Below, piece after piece: positions 15,511 to 24,623 of a stretch of DNA of 64,000 nucleotides. Numbering within the stretch: position 1 is the first letter of the stretch; the number at the start of each line of letters is the position of its first letter. A model generated the notes under the pieces. That model was not told where the DNA came from and did not search any database. It saw only the letters and a list, made by a program, of their open reading frames with translations. This DNA is from Prevotella merdae (GTDB lineage: Bacteria > Bacteroidota > Bacteroidia > Bacteroidales > Bacteroidaceae). A program made the position numbers and the translations under genes. The DNA is taken from assembly GCF_900290275.1 (NCBI RefSeq), contig NZ_LT985323.1, positions 685,066 through 749,065 of the forward strand. The letters run 5' to 3'.

Positions 15511-16389
15511 TTACTTGCCACCTACACTGATAAGTTCGATCTTGAATACCAGTGGAGAGTAAGGCTTGATCTGTCCCTGCTCACGGTCGCCATAAGCAAG
15601 TTCCTGTGGGATATATACTTCCCAAACCGAACCTGCAGGCATATGAACAAGAGCCTCTGTCCAACCCTTAATTACCTGGTTGGCACGCAATGTAACAGGC
15701 TGTCCGTTCTTGTAGCTGCTGTCGAATACAGTACCATCGATAAGGCGTCCCTCATAGTTTACCTTAACAACAGATGTGTCCTTAGGCATCTGGCCGGCAC
15801 CTTCCTTGATAACCTTGTACTGAACACCTGAAGGCAAGGTCTTAACACCCGGCTTCTTGGCGTTGGCAGCCATCCATGCCTCGCCCTTCTTCTTGAGCGG
15901 ACCGTACTGCTCCTCCATGTTCTTAGCCTTGATAGACATCATCTTCATCTGAGCTACCTGACCTGCTTGCTCTACAGTCATAAGGCCCTTCTTGCCCTTA
16001 ACACCCTGAATAAAGCCAGCCATGAAGTTCTTAAGCGAGATTGTCTTTGTAGAATCCTCGCCGAAGAGTTCGTGGTTGATGCCCTTAACCATACGGTTGC
16101 TAATCTGCTGACCAATCTGGATACCCATATAGTAGGCAGCCTTCTTCTTGTCATCACCTGCATTGGCGCCCTCGTTAAGACCCTTGATAAAGGCATCCAT
16201 ATAAGTGGTGTCAATTTCCATCTGTGCAAGATACTGCTTCAGACCCTGAGTCTGAGCCATACCCATTGCATACGACAGAGTGTCTACGTCGTTCTTAAGG
16301 TTCGGCTTTGATGAAGTCGAATTGCCGCAAGATGCAACGATGCTTGCAGCAGCGATAGCCATAGCGGCTACGAATGTGAATTTCTTCAT
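15511..16389 (-). CDS. FKBP-type peptidyl-prolyl isomerase, lipoprotein
   Basis: A 292-residue lipoprotein: the N terminus MKKFTFVAAMAIAAASIVASC contains a lipobox (VASC) with Cys21 as the lipidated residue. An FKBP_N domain (DTLSYAMGMAQTQGLKQYL...) is followed by the FKBP domain (VKVNYEGRLIDGTVFDSSYK, ANQVIKGWTEALVHMPAGSV, YIPQELAYGDREQGQIKPYS). It probably assists folding at the periplasmic face of a membrane. It is the middle gene of the three-FKBP cluster, 62 bp after the cytoplasmic-type FKBP gene, and was most likely produced by duplication. Confidence 0.92.
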   Translation of the reverse strand: MKKFTFVAAMAIAAASIVASCGNSTSSKPNLKNDVDTLSYAMGMAQTQGLKQYLAQMEIDTTYMDAFIKGLNEGANAGDDKKKAAYYMGIQIGQQISNRMVKGINHELFGEDSTKTISLKNFMAGFIQGVKGKKGLMTVEQAGQVAQMKMMSIKAKNMEEQYGPLKKKGEAWMAANAKKPGVKTLPSGVQYKVIKEGAGQMPKDTSVVKVNYEGRLIDGTVFDSSYKNGQPVTLRANQVIKGWTEALVHMPAGSVWEVYIPQELAYGDREQGQIKPYSPLVFKIELISVGGK

Positions 16390-16451
16390 TTGTTTATAAA
16401 TTGTTGTGTTTTTTGTTTCTCCTTTTATACGACTTAAAGGCTACTAACCTT

Positions 16452-17057
16452 TTAGAGCACCTTGATAAGCTCAACGTCGAACACGAGTGCTGCAAATGGA
16501 GGAATGGCCTGACCTGCGCCACGCTCGCCATAAGCAAGCTGGTAAGGTATGAAGAAGCGATACTTGGCACCCTCAGACATAAGCTGTACACCCTCTGTCC
16601 ATCCTGCAATAACGCCGTTAAGTGGGAATGTAGCGCTCTCGCCACGCTTGTAGCTGCTGTCGAATACTGTACCGTCGATAAGACGACCCTCGTAGTGGCA
16701 CTCAACAGTATCGGCTGCGGTAGGCTTCTTGCCTGTGCCCTCGTTGAGAACCTGATACATCAAACCTGAAGGCAATGTTACTACACCCTCCTCCATAGCC
16801 TTCTCGGCGAGCCAAGCCTCACCCTTGTCCTTGTTATCCTTATACTTCTCGGCTGCTGCGGCACGCTGCTTGGCCTCTTGCTGCTGGAAGAATTCTGTAA
16901 CGATTGACTGCGCTTCCTGGTCGGTTACCTGCAAGTCATTGCCTGCGATAATGTCCTTTATAGCCTGTGCAAAATCATCAATATTGAGGTCTTCGGCTCC
17001 CATCTGTGAGAGCTGACGGCCAATGCCCAGACCCAAAGCGTAACTAAGTTTGTCCAT
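16452..17057 (-). CDS. FKBP-type peptidyl-prolyl isomerase, FklB-like, no signal peptide
   Basis: A 201-residue protein with no signal sequence, so probably cytoplasmic. It has the FKBP_N helical domain (MDKLSYALGLGIGRQLSQMG, about 1-85) and the FKBP domain (about 95-201; VECHYEGRLIDGTVFDSSYK, LNGVIAGWTEGVQLMSEGAK, FIPYQLAYGERGAGQ). Length and layout match FklB. It is the first of three tandem FKBP genes; a -7-like box (TAAATTTG on the minus strand, 17101-17108) lies 44 bp upstream of the start. Confidence 0.93.
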   Translation of the reverse strand: MDKLSYALGLGIGRQLSQMGAEDLNIDDFAQAIKDIIAGNDLQVTDQEAQSIVTEFFQQQEAKQRAAAAEKYKDNKDKGEAWLAEKAMEEGVVTLPSGLMYQVLNEGTGKKPTAADTVECHYEGRLIDGTVFDSSYKRGESATFPLNGVIAGWTEGVQLMSEGAKYRFFIPYQLAYGERGAGQAIPPFAALVFDVELIKVL

Positions 17058-17155
17058 AATTTTCTTCTATGTGTATTATTTTGTTTTTATTAATTTCGTG
17101 CAAATTTACTACTTTTCCCGGATATATGGCTTATATTCAGCATTTTTTGCAGTTT

Positions 17156-18010
17156 TTATTTCTTTGCAATATCAGCAAACTTCTGCATCCATTTTCCGCC
17201 TATCATACATGCTATACCTATGACAACGAACGGTATGCTGAGCAACTGGCCCATATCGAGAGGCAACGATGCCTCGAATGCTTCCTGTATCTCCTTGGTG
17301 TACTCTATGAAGAAACGCGCTATGAAGATGTAGGTAAGGCAAAGCCCGAAGAAGAATCCCGTACCAACACGCTGGGGCTTGCTTCTATACAAAGCCCAAC
17401 CTATGAAGAACAGCAATGCGTAGGCTATAGCCTCGTAGAGTTGTCCTGGATGGCGTGGCATGCCGTCAACCTGCTGAAAGATAAAGGCCCAAGGCACATC
17501 AGTAACCTTGCCTATTATCTCAGAGTTCATAAGGTTGCCCAGTCGGATAAAGCATGCCGTAATCGGTGTGGCAATGGCAATATTGTCGAGTACCTGCCAT
17601 ATGTTCATTTTGGTACGGCGAACGTACAGCCATAATGCAAGCATCAGTCCTAACGTACCACCATGCGATGCAAGTCCGCGATAACCGGTAAATCGCCATC
17701 CACCACTTGGCAGAAAATCGATTGGTAGGAATATTTCCACAAAATGTTTCCACGACGAGAGGAATAGATCGGGCTGATAGAAAAGACAGTGTCCAAGACG
17801 TGCTCCTGCCAATATGCCTATAAAGCAATAGATAAAGAGCGGATCGAAGAGCGTGTCCTTTACTTGCTGCTCACGATACAGACGGTGCACTATGATGTAG
17901 GCGAGAGCCAAGCCTATGAGCCAACACAGCGAATACCAATGTATGGCAAAAGGGCCTAACGACAATGCCGTGTTGCTTGGATCCCATACGATGTAATTTA
18001 GTAGATTCAT
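17156..18010 (-). CDS. lgt: Prolipoprotein diacylglyceryl transferase
   Basis: Membrane enzyme that transfers diacylglycerol from phosphatidylglycerol to the lipobox cysteine of prolipoproteins, the first step of lipoprotein maturation. The 284-residue protein has about seven hydrophobic segments and the family landmarks [39 protein letters not shown] and RHPGQLYEA. It follows ychF by 33 bp on the same strand and precedes the FKBP cluster, one of whose products is itself a lipoprotein. Confidence 0.96.
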   Translation of the reverse strand: MNLLNYIVWDPSNTALSLGPFAIHWYSLCWLIGLALAYIIVHRLYREQQVKDTLFDPLFIYCFIGILAGARLGHCLFYQPDLFLSSWKHFVEIFLPIDFLPSGGWRFTGYRGLASHGGTLGLMLALWLYVRRTKMNIWQVLDNIAIATPITACFIRLGNLMNSEIIGKVTDVPWAFIFQQVDGMPRHPGQLYEAIAYALLFFIGWALYRSKPQRVGTGFFFGLCLTYIFIARFFIEYTKEIQEAFEASLPLDMGQLLSIPFVVIGIACMIGGKWMQKFADIAKK

Positions 18011-18043
18011 ATTGGTTTACACCCTCCTACTGTGTCCGTATTG

Positions 18044-19150
18044 TTATACATTAAAGCGGAAGTGCATGATGTCGCCGTCCTGCACAACGTAATCCTTACC
18101 CTCGATAGATAGCTTGCCTGCCTCACGAACAGCAGCCTCTGAGCCGTACTGGATATAATCGTCGTACTTGATAACCTCGGCACGGATAAAGCCCTTCTCG
18201 AAGTCGGTGTGTATTACACCAGCACACTGCGGAGCCTTCCATCCCTTGTGATAGGTCCAAGCCTTAACCTCCATCTCGCCTGCTGTAATGAATGTCTCAA
18301 GATTAAGCAAGCTGTAGGCCTTCTTGATAAGGCGGTTTACGCCACTCTCTTCCAAGCCCAGCTCCTCAAGGAACATCTGCTTGTCCTCGTATGTCTCAAG
18401 CGACGCAATGTCTTCCTCGGTCTTAGCCGCGATAACAAGCATCTCGGCGCCCTCGCTTTTAGCTATCTCTGCAATCTGTTCAGAGTACTTGTTGCCGTTC
18501 TTGGCTGATGTCTCGTCTACATTGCAAACATATAGCACTGGCTTGGCTGTAAGTAGGAAGAGGTCGTGAGCATAGCGTTGTTCCTCCTTCGACTCAAACT
18601 CTACGGTGCGAGCGTTCTTGCCCTGCTCCAACACTTCCTTGTAAGCGTTGAGCACACTTACTGCTACTTTGGCGTCTTTGTTATTGCCGATAGCTGCTAT
18701 CTTAGACTGCTTCTGAAGCTGACTCTCAACAGTCTCAAGGTCTTTAAGCTGAAGTTCGGTGTCGATAACCTCCTTGTCTTCTACCGGATTGACACTAGCA
18801 CCACCCTCACGCACGATATTGTCGTCGTCAAAGCAGCGCAACACGTGGATAATAGCATCTGTCTCGCGTATGTTACCAAGGAACTTGTTGCCAAGTCCCT
18901 CACCCTTAGAGGCACCCTTAACAAGTCCGGCAATGTCGACAATCTCGCAAGTAGCTGGAACAATACGGCCAGGATGAACTATCTCGGCGAGCTTGGTAAG
19001 GCGCTCGTCGGGCACTGTGATTACGCCTACATTAGGCTCAATTGTACAGAAGGGGAAGTTGGCTGCCTGCGCCTTAGCGTTAGAAAGGCAGTTGAAGAGA
19101 GTAGACTTGCCCACATTGGGAAGTCCTACAATACCACATTTTAATGACAT
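18044..19150 (-). CDS. ychF: YchF/OLA1-family P-loop ATPase/GTPase
   Basis: A universally conserved Obg-related ATPase linked to ribosomes and redox stress. The 368-residue protein has G1 GLPNVGKST near the start, G3 [20 protein letters not shown], and a G4 in the variant form that favours ATP (NVDE in [12 protein letters not shown]), plus a C-terminal TGS domain ([16 protein letters not shown] to the end). A -7 box (TAACTTTG on the minus strand, 19261-19268) lies about 110 bp upstream. It leads the ychF-lgt pair. Confidence 0.96.
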   Translation of the reverse strand: MSLKCGIVGLPNVGKSTLFNCLSNAKAQAANFPFCTIEPNVGVITVPDERLTKLAEIVHPGRIVPATCEIVDIAGLVKGASKGEGLGNKFLGNIRETDAIIHVLRCFDDDNIVREGGASVNPVEDKEVIDTELQLKDLETVESQLQKQSKIAAIGNNKDAKVAVSVLNAYKEVLEQGKNARTVEFESKEEQRYAHDLFLLTAKPVLYVCNVDETSAKNGNKYSEQIAEIAKSEGAEMLVIAAKTEEDIASLETYEDKQMFLEELGLEESGVNRLIKKAYSLLNLETFITAGEMEVKAWTYHKGWKAPQCAGVIHTDFEKGFIRAEVIKYDDYIQYGSEAAVREAGKLSIEGKDYVVQDGDIMHFRFNV

Positions 19151-19362
19151 GTCTTTATTTTGTTATTTCTTGTTTTCTTTGTTTATATCTTGTGAGGGGG
19201 TGCCTAATACAAGGAGGATTGTTGCCTGTAACCTTGAGGGGTGATAACTGATACAAGGTGCAAAGTTACTGCTTTATATTTAAATAAGTGAATTTATTAT
19301 CAATAAAACGAATCCCCACTGTCGCCGTAGGCGGCGTAGGATGGAGTTTGAGGGGATCAATA

Positions 19363-19407
19363 CCCTTTTCACTTTTCACTTTTCACTTTTCCCTTTTCAC
19401 TTTTCCC
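19363..19407. repeat. CTTTTCAC simple-repeat array touching the O-methyltransferase stop codon
   Basis: Units CCCTTTTCAC and CTTTTCAC run to 19407, and the stop codon of the minus-strand methyltransferase gene is 19408-19410. Between this array and ychF (19151-19362) I see a small hairpin around GCCGTAGGCGGC (19323-19334) inside a wider TCCCC/GGGGA pair, and no gene. Confidence 0.7.
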
Positions 19408-20109
19408 TTACCTCTTCCTTATCACCGTCAGTCCATCTCTCAGCGGTATTATCACCTGTTCCACCCTATCATCTTGCGCCACATGATCGTTAAAACGGCG
19501 TATTCCCTGGGTTTGTTGGTCATGATCGTAGGCGGGATCGGTTACATGACCGTCCCACAGAGTGTTATCGGCAAGTATGAATCCGCCTGGTCGCATAAGC
19601 TTAAGCACCATCTCGTAAGTCTCGACATATGTGCGCTTGTCGCCATCAACAAATGCCATATCAAACTCTACACCAAGCTTAGGAGCCTCAATATTGGCAT
19701 CACCAATGCGAAACTCAATATGTTCGGCTACAGGCGAGCCCTCAAGCCAAGGACGGGTAAAGTCTTCCATCTCGTCGTTTATCTCAAACGTCCATATCTT
19801 ACCAACAACATTATTATCGCCAGACTCCTTTGCACCATCGGTCCTCTTGCCTTGTTGGCCCGTGCTCTTTGCAATCTCAGCCAATCCTTCAGCCATACAT
19901 ATAGCACTATAGCCAGAGAATGTGCCCACTTCAAGGATGTTCTTTGGACGTATCATCTCGACAAACATCTTGAGCAGACGGCCTTGTAAATGGCCCGACG
20001 CCATACGTCCGTGTATGGTGTGTATATTGGTGGCACGGTAGAGACGATATAGATAATCGCCCTCAGGAGCCGAATGGGAAAGTACGTATTTCTCTAATTC
20101 TTCGGTCAT
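19408..20109 (-). CDS. SAM-dependent O-methyltransferase (class I, family 3)
   Basis: A 233-residue catechol-O-methyltransferase-like enzyme with SAM motif I ILEVGTFSGYSAICMAEGL, then KIWTFEINDEMEDF, the metal-binding/acidic FDMAFVDGDKRTYVETYE, LADNTLWDGHV and C-terminal RRFNDHVAQDDRVEQVIIPL. Relatives methylate catechols or caffeoyl groups; the substrate here is unknown. An upstream in-frame ATG at 20202 lies inside aroQ and would overlap it; I chose the ATG at 20109 (MTEELEKYVLSHS), 11 bp after the aroQ stop. It is last in the lemA-TPM-aroQ operon. Confidence 0.9.
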   Translation of the reverse strand: MTEELEKYVLSHSAPEGDYLYRLYRATNIHTIHGRMASGHLQGRLLKMFVEMIRPKNILEVGTFSGYSAICMAEGLAEIAKSTGQQGKRTDGAKESGDNNVVGKIWTFEINDEMEDFTRPWLEGSPVAEHIEFRIGDANIEAPKLGVEFDMAFVDGDKRTYVETYEMVLKLMRPGGFILADNTLWDGHVTDPAYDHDQQTQGIRRFNDHVAQDDRVEQVIIPLRDGLTVIRKR

Positions 20110-20120
20110 AATAATATGGG

Positions 20121-20543
20121 TTACTGTCTGTTTAAGATTGCCTCGAGTGCGAGTCGGTAAGAGTCCATACCAAATCCGCATATCACGCCAAAGCAAGCGC
20201 ACGATATCATTGATTTATGACGGAACTCCTCGCGCTTGTGCACATTACTTATATGCACCTCGATAACGGGAGCCTTGAGCGAACGGATGCAATCCTGTAG
20301 CGCTATGCTGGTATGTGTATAAGCCCCTGCATTAAGAATGATGCCGTCGTAGCCAAAGCCTATCTCTTGCATCTTGTCGATAAGACATCCCTCAATGTTG
20401 CTCTGATAATAGTCTATCTGAACATGGGGATACTGCGCACGCAATGTCTTAAGATAGTCGTCGAATGTACTGTTGCCATAAATGCCTGGCTCACGAGTGC
20501 CGAGCAGATTAAGATTGGGGCCGTTGATTATCTGTATTTTCAT
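20121..20543 (-). CDS. aroQ: Type II 3-dehydroquinate dehydratase
   Basis: Catalyses the third step of the shikimate pathway (3-dehydroquinate to 3-dehydroshikimate). The 140-residue protein begins MKIQIINGPNLNLLGTREPG with the catalytic Tyr in EPGIYG, and contains NAGAYTHTSIALQDCI, EVHISNVHKREEFRHKS and GFGMDSYRLALEAI, all standard for the type II enzyme. An ATG two codons upstream (20549) is possible. It lies between the TPM-domain gene and the methyltransferase. Confidence 0.96.
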   Translation of the reverse strand: MKIQIINGPNLNLLGTREPGIYGNSTFDDYLKTLRAQYPHVQIDYYQSNIEGCLIDKMQEIGFGYDGIILNAGAYTHTSIALQDCIRSLKAPVIEVHISNVHKREEFRHKSMISCACFGVICGFGMDSYRLALEAILNRQ

Positions 20544-20571
20544 TATCATTTTTTGTTTTTATTGTAATTTA

Positions 20572-21573
20572 TTACCAACCAGACGTGGCACCTCCACCAC
20601 CAGTAGAGCCACCACCAAAGCTTCCACCAAAGCTTCCGCCACCTCCAAAGCTTCCACCTCGTCTACCACTACCAAGCATTGAGCCTAATATAGCGGCGTT
20701 GGCCATAGCATTGCCAGAGTCGTCGATGTTCTCATCTTTAGTAACCATATGACCGCAATGCTTGCAAATATAAGTAGTTCGGCGAATCCTTCTGCCACCT
20801 CTACCGTTCTTTCCGGTAGACAAGCGCAATATCTGCGAGTTTACCTTCTGCAAAGCACCCTTCTTATGGCACTTTGGACAACGCTGTTGTACGCCCATAA
20901 GATATATGCACAGCAATGTAATGGCTACCATAGTGCCAAGAGCAACAATGACTCCTAACAGTCCATCATCCTCATCATCGGTATTTTCTGGCTCCATCGA
21001 GCCGTCGAGCACCTTGGCAGCCGCCCTTACTCCGTCTACCATACCACCATTCCAATCACCTTGCTTAAAGTGCGGTATCATCTGCTGCATCTGAATGCGC
21101 TTCGACATAGCATCGGTCATAGTTCCCTCTATGCCGTAGCCTGTGGTAAAGCGCACCTTACGCTGGTCCATTACAAAGAGTATTAGCAGTCCATTGTCCG
21201 ACTTTTTCTTGCCTATTCCCCATGTGCGGAACAGCTCGTGGGCAAAGTCGAATATATCAGCTTCACCGATAGAGGGCAACATAACAACCGCAGTCTCTAT
21301 ACCGGTCGACTTCTCCAGTCTGCCCAATATGGCATTGATTGAGTCGCGAGCTATGGGAGATAGTATATCTGTTGGGTCGCTAACATACTGACGCGCGTCT
21401 GTAAGGCGCACGTTAGGCACGTCGCCAACGGTGTATTGTTTGGCATCAGCGGCATTTGCCTGCACAGCCATAAATAGAAACAGTAGGCAGGACAAAATCC
21501 TTATAGCTATATGCGAGCCGTGCTTATGCCCTGCCCTATTGTTGTTTTTCAATAATCCAACGTTATTAGTCAT
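20572..21573 (-). CDS. TPM-domain membrane protein (YgcG/Psb32 type)
   Basis: A 333-residue protein: signal/anchor segment (about 24-42, ILSCLLFLFMAVQANA), TPM domain (about 60-190; YVSDPTDILSPIARDSI, DNGLLILFVMDQRKVRFTTG, YGIEGTMTDAMSKRI), one membrane helix (GVIVALGTMVAITLLCIYLMG), then a zinc-ribbon-like pair of CxxC motifs (CPKCHKKG and CKHCGHM) and a Gly/Ser-rich C terminus (GGGSFGGSFGGGSTGGGG). TPM proteins are commonly encoded next to LemA, as here (39 bp). Proposed roles include membrane-protein quality control, but function in this group is not settled. Confidence 0.88.
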   Translation of the reverse strand: MTNNVGLLKNNNRAGHKHGSHIAIRILSCLLFLFMAVQANAADAKQYTVGDVPNVRLTDARQYVSDPTDILSPIARDSINAILGRLEKSTGIETAVVMLPSIGEADIFDFAHELFRTWGIGKKKSDNGLLILFVMDQRKVRFTTGYGIEGTMTDAMSKRIQMQQMIPHFKQGDWNGGMVDGVRAAAKVLDGSMEPENTDDEDDGLLGVIVALGTMVAITLLCIYLMGVQQRCPKCHKKGALQKVNSQILRLSTGKNGRGGRRIRRTTYICKHCGHMVTKDENIDDSGNAMANAAILGSMLGSGRRGGSFGGGGSFGGSFGGGSTGGGGATSGW

Positions 21574-21612
21574 AGCTCAAAAGTTGCTTTATCATAGCTT
21601 AAAGTCAAGCTC

Positions 21613-22206
21613 TTAGAACTCTACCTTGGGAGCCTTCTCGGCACCAGCCTCAGCCTCGAAGTAGTTCTTCTTCTCAAACCCGAACATACCAGCGAGTATA
21701 CTCTTAGGAAAACGACGTATAGCCACATTATACTCCTTGGCTGCATCGTTGAAGTCCTTACGAGCCACATTGATGCGATTCTCGGTGCCTTCGAGCTGCG
21801 ACTGCAGTTCAAGGAAGTTCTGGTTTGCCTTAAGGTCAGGATAATTCTCGGTAATGGCAAGTAGCTTGCCAAGAGCTGTAGTTACATCACCTTGCGCCTT
21901 TTGATATTGTGCAAGCTGCTGAGGAGTGCAGTTTGAAGGGTCTATCTTTACCTGAGTGGCTTGCGAACGAGCTGCCATTACAGCCTCAAGAGTCTCGCTC
22001 TCGTGCTTGGCATAACCTTTAACGGTGCTCACGAGGTTAGGTATAAGGTCGCTACGGCGCTGATACTGTGTCTCAACGTTAGCCCACTTGTTGTCTACAG
22101 CCTCGTCTTGACCAACCAGTCCGTTATAACCACTAACTCCCCAAAATAAAATAACAAGCACTACTGCGCCAGCTATAAGCCAGCCTAAATTCTTAGGTTT
22201 CTTCAT
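21613..22206 (-). CDS. LemA family protein
   Basis: A 197-residue protein with an N-terminal membrane helix (LGWLIAGAVVLVILFWGVSGY) followed by the conserved LemA helical domain: QDEAVDNKWANVETQYQRR, DLIPNLVSTVKGYAKHE, YPDLKANQNFLELQSQLEGT, ENRINVARKDFNDAAKEYN. It heads the operon lemA-TPM-aroQ-methyltransferase. A -7 box (TATATTTG on the minus strand, 22260-22267) lies 54 bp upstream of its start, divergent from the rbfA promoter. Its molecular function is not known. Confidence 0.95.
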   Translation of the reverse strand: MKKPKNLGWLIAGAVVLVILFWGVSGYNGLVGQDEAVDNKWANVETQYQRRSDLIPNLVSTVKGYAKHESETLEAVMAARSQATQVKIDPSNCTPQQLAQYQKAQGDVTTALGKLLAITENYPDLKANQNFLELQSQLEGTENRINVARKDFNDAAKEYNVAIRRFPKSILAGMFGFEKKNYFEAEAGAEKAPKVEF

Positions 22207-22368
22207 AATTATTGTTTTCTTTTTTTATAGTTATTGCTCCTTTTGTTTGTATACAAGTACAAATATAGTAATATTACTACAACAAACGTCAACTTTTTGA
22301 GGTTTTTCACTCACATTCTTCTATTTTGACCAATTGTAGGTCGGTCTATCTAAAAAACAACTCATTAG

Positions 22369-22400
22369 TTTGCCACATTGTTAAATAAGCAGTAACTTTG
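22369..22400 (+). promoter_or_regulatory. Bacteroidetes-type promoter of rbfA operon
   Basis: TTTG (22369-22372), 20-nt spacer, TAACTTTG (22393-22400) is a full match to TTTG-N19-21-TAnnTTTG. Start of transcription should be near 22407, giving a leader of about 24 nt before the rbfA ATG at 22431. Confidence 0.8.
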
Positions 22401-22430
22401 CATATAAGAAATAATTTAAAGACATCAATC

Positions 22431-22766
22431 ATGCAAGAAACAAGACAAAACCGTATAGCACGCCTTCTGCAGAAGGAGCTAAGCCTTATTTTCCAAAGTC
22501 AGACACGCGCCATGCACGGTGTTATGGTAAGCGTTACACGCTGCCGTGTATCACCCGACTTGAGCATATGCACAGCCTACCTCAGTATATTCCCCTCGGA
22601 GAAAGCTGACGAACTGATAAAGAACGTAACAGCCAACGAGAAGACTATACGTTACGAATTGGGCACACGTGTACGCAATCAGCTGCGTATCATACCCGAA
22701 CTTAGATTCTTCATCGACGACTCTCTCGACTACATTGACCGCATTGACGAGCTATTGAAGAAATAA
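22431..22766 (+). CDS. rbfA: 30S ribosome-binding factor A
   Basis: Assembly factor for the small ribosomal subunit, needed for 16S rRNA maturation and cold adaptation. The protein (111 residues) starts MQETRQNRIARLLQKELSLI and has the KH-like fold markers VSVTRCRVSPDLSICTAYLS and RIIPELRFFIDDSLDYIDRI. The longer frame opening at 22398 starts with TTG inside the promoter, so the ATG at 22431 is used. It is followed by the LolC/E-like permease gene 10 bp downstream, an arrangement usual in Bacteroidales. Confidence 0.95.
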   Translation: MQETRQNRIARLLQKELSLIFQSQTRAMHGVMVSVTRCRVSPDLSICTAYLSIFPSEKADELIKNVTANEKTIRYELGTRVRNQLRIIPELRFFIDDSLDYIDRIDELLKK

Positions 22767-22776
22767 ACGGGGCACG

Positions 22777-24003
22777 ATGAACTTTCCTTTTTACATAGCA
22801 CGACGGTACATCTTCTCAAAGAAGTCGACCAATGCCATAAACGTTATATCAGCCATTTCGGTTGTCGGAGTGGCTGTTGCGACAATGGCATTGGTTATTG
22901 TGCTAAGTGTGTTCAACGGATTCCACGACCTCGTAGCGTCGTTCTTTACCAACTTCGACCCTCAAATTGAGATTGTACCTACAAGTGGAAAGACGGCACC
23001 TGCCGATGATCCAGTACTTACAAAGATTAGACAGTTGCCCGATGTAGCTGTTGCCACAGACGTTGTCGAAGACCAAGCCCTTGCCATCTACGGCAGACAG
23101 CAGCAAATGGTAACGGTTATGGGAGTGCAGAACAACTTCCAAGAACTTACCAACATTAGCGATATATTATATGGTGACGGCGAGTTTACGTTGCAAGCCG
23201 CCAACCTATTCTATGCCATTCCGGGTATACGCCTGGCTCAAGACCTAGGTATGAATGCCCGATTTGATGGATATCTCAAACTGTATGCACCTGTAAGACG
23301 CGGTCAACTTACGGAGTTTGCCGATCCAAGCGAAGGATTTGTTGTCGACTCACTTATATCACCTGGTGTGGTGTATGCCGTAAACCAGGCAAAGTACGAC
23401 CGTAACCGACTAATATGCTCGGTAGATTTCGCACGTCGCCTGTTCGATCAAGATGGTATGCTGTCGTCGTTGCAAATAAGGCTGAAGCCTGGAACCAACC
23501 TCAACGATACCAAGAAGGAAATGCAAGATATAGTAGGCAACCGCTTCAGGGTGCTTGACCGATTTGAGCAGCAAGCCGATACCTTCAACATTATGCAGAT
23601 AGAAAAGGTGCTGGCTTACGTATTCCTTACATTCATACTGATGGTGGCATGCTTCAACATAATATCATCATTGTCTATGCTCATAATCGACAAGAAAGAC
23701 GATGCAATGACACTACGTAACCTCGGAGCTACCGACTCGCAGATAAGACGCATATTCCTGTTTGAAGGACGTATTATTTCGGCTGCAGGAGCTGTTGTAG
23801 GCATATTGTTGGGACTGTTGCTATGCTGGTTGCAACAAGAGTTTGGATTCGTACACATGGGCGACAGCGCTGGCTCGTTTGTCGTAAATGCCTACCCCGT
23901 TAGTGTTCACTATGATGATGTGGCTATAGTGTTTGTCACTGTGTTGCTCATAGGCTGGGCAGCAGCGTGGATTCCAACACGTAACCTAAAAGTACAAAGA
24001 TGA
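22777..24003 (+). CDS. LolC/LolE-like ABC transporter permease
   Basis: A 408-residue FtsX-type permease. N-terminal helix (INVISAISVVGVAVATMALVI), periplasmic domain from about 50 to 270, then three C-terminal helices with the family loop IDKKDDAMTLRNLGATDSQI and FLFEGRIISAAGAVVGILLG. This matches the lipoprotein-releasing LolC/E family, which extracts mature lipoproteins from the inner membrane; its ATPase partner is not in this stretch. Its TGA stop overlaps the ATG of the HAD gene (ATGA, 24000-24003), showing translational coupling and that TGA is a normal stop in this genome. Confidence 0.9.
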   Translation: MNFPFYIARRYIFSKKSTNAINVISAISVVGVAVATMALVIVLSVFNGFHDLVASFFTNFDPQIEIVPTSGKTAPADDPVLTKIRQLPDVAVATDVVEDQALAIYGRQQQMVTVMGVQNNFQELTNISDILYGDGEFTLQAANLFYAIPGIRLAQDLGMNARFDGYLKLYAPVRRGQLTEFADPSEGFVVDSLISPGVVYAVNQAKYDRNRLICSVDFARRLFDQDGMLSSLQIRLKPGTNLNDTKKEMQDIVGNRFRVLDRFEQQADTFNIMQIEKVLAYVFLTFILMVACFNIISSLSMLIIDKKDDAMTLRNLGATDSQIRRIFLFEGRIISAAGAVVGILLGLLLCWLQQEFGFVHMGDSAGSFVVNAYPVSVHYDDVAIVFVTVLLIGWAAAWIPTRNLKVQR

Positions 24004-24623
24004 AAAAGAACATAATATTCGACCTTGGCTGTGTGCTCGTAGGTCTAAATGCCGAGCGCTGCATCAAGGCTTTCAAGGAGATAGGATGCGGGGCCATTGC
24101 TACTTATGTGGAGGAGCACCGCACCGAAGACCTATTTCTTGACACCGAACTGGGATACATAAGTCAAGCCGAATTCTGCGATGAGGTGCGCCGCCTGTCT
24201 AACTCAACAACAAGCGATGACGACATTGTTTGGGCATGGAACCAACTGCTTACAGGCATTCCTGTAGAGAAGTTGCAACTGATAGAACGCCTTAAAACGG
24301 CTGGACACCGCATCTTTCTGCTGTCCAACACCAATGTTATGCACTGGAACTATTGCCGCGACAACCACTTTACGATAGACGGAAAGACTGCCGACTTCTA
24401 CTTCGACGGCATATTTCTGTCGTATGAGATGCACCTTAAAAAGCCTGATAGTGCCATATTCCAGCAAACTCTACTGAATGCAGGAATCGAAGCCAAGGAA
24501 ACTCTATTTATAGACGATCTGAAAGAAAACTGCGAAGCAGCCGAGGCTTTAGGCATAACAACGCTGCACGAGACAACTGGTTTTGACTGGTGCCGAAACA
24601 AGAATCTATGGACAACAATATAA
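24000..24623 (+). CDS. HAD-family hydrolase/phosphatase
   Basis: A 207-residue haloacid-dehalogenase-type protein. Motif I appears as NIIFDLGCVLVGLN, where the second Asp of DxD is replaced by Gly (DLG), as in many epoxide-hydrolase-N/YihX-like HADs; motif II is FLLSNTN, the lysine is in HLKKPDSAIF and motif III is TLFIDDLKENCEAA. Helical cap from about 15 to 95. It is translationally coupled to the permease upstream and overlaps ribF by 16 bp. Substrate unknown; a sugar-phosphate or flavin-nucleotide phosphatase would suit the context but is a guess. Confidence 0.88.
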   Translation: MKKNIIFDLGCVLVGLNAERCIKAFKEIGCGAIATYVEEHRTEDLFLDTELGYISQAEFCDEVRRLSNSTTSDDDIVWAWNQLLTGIPVEKLQLIERLKTAGHRIFLLSNTNVMHWNYCRDNHFTIDGKTADFYFDGIFLSYEMHLKKPDSAIFQQTLLNAGIEAKETLFIDDLKENCEAAEALGITTLHETTGFDWCRNKNLWTTI

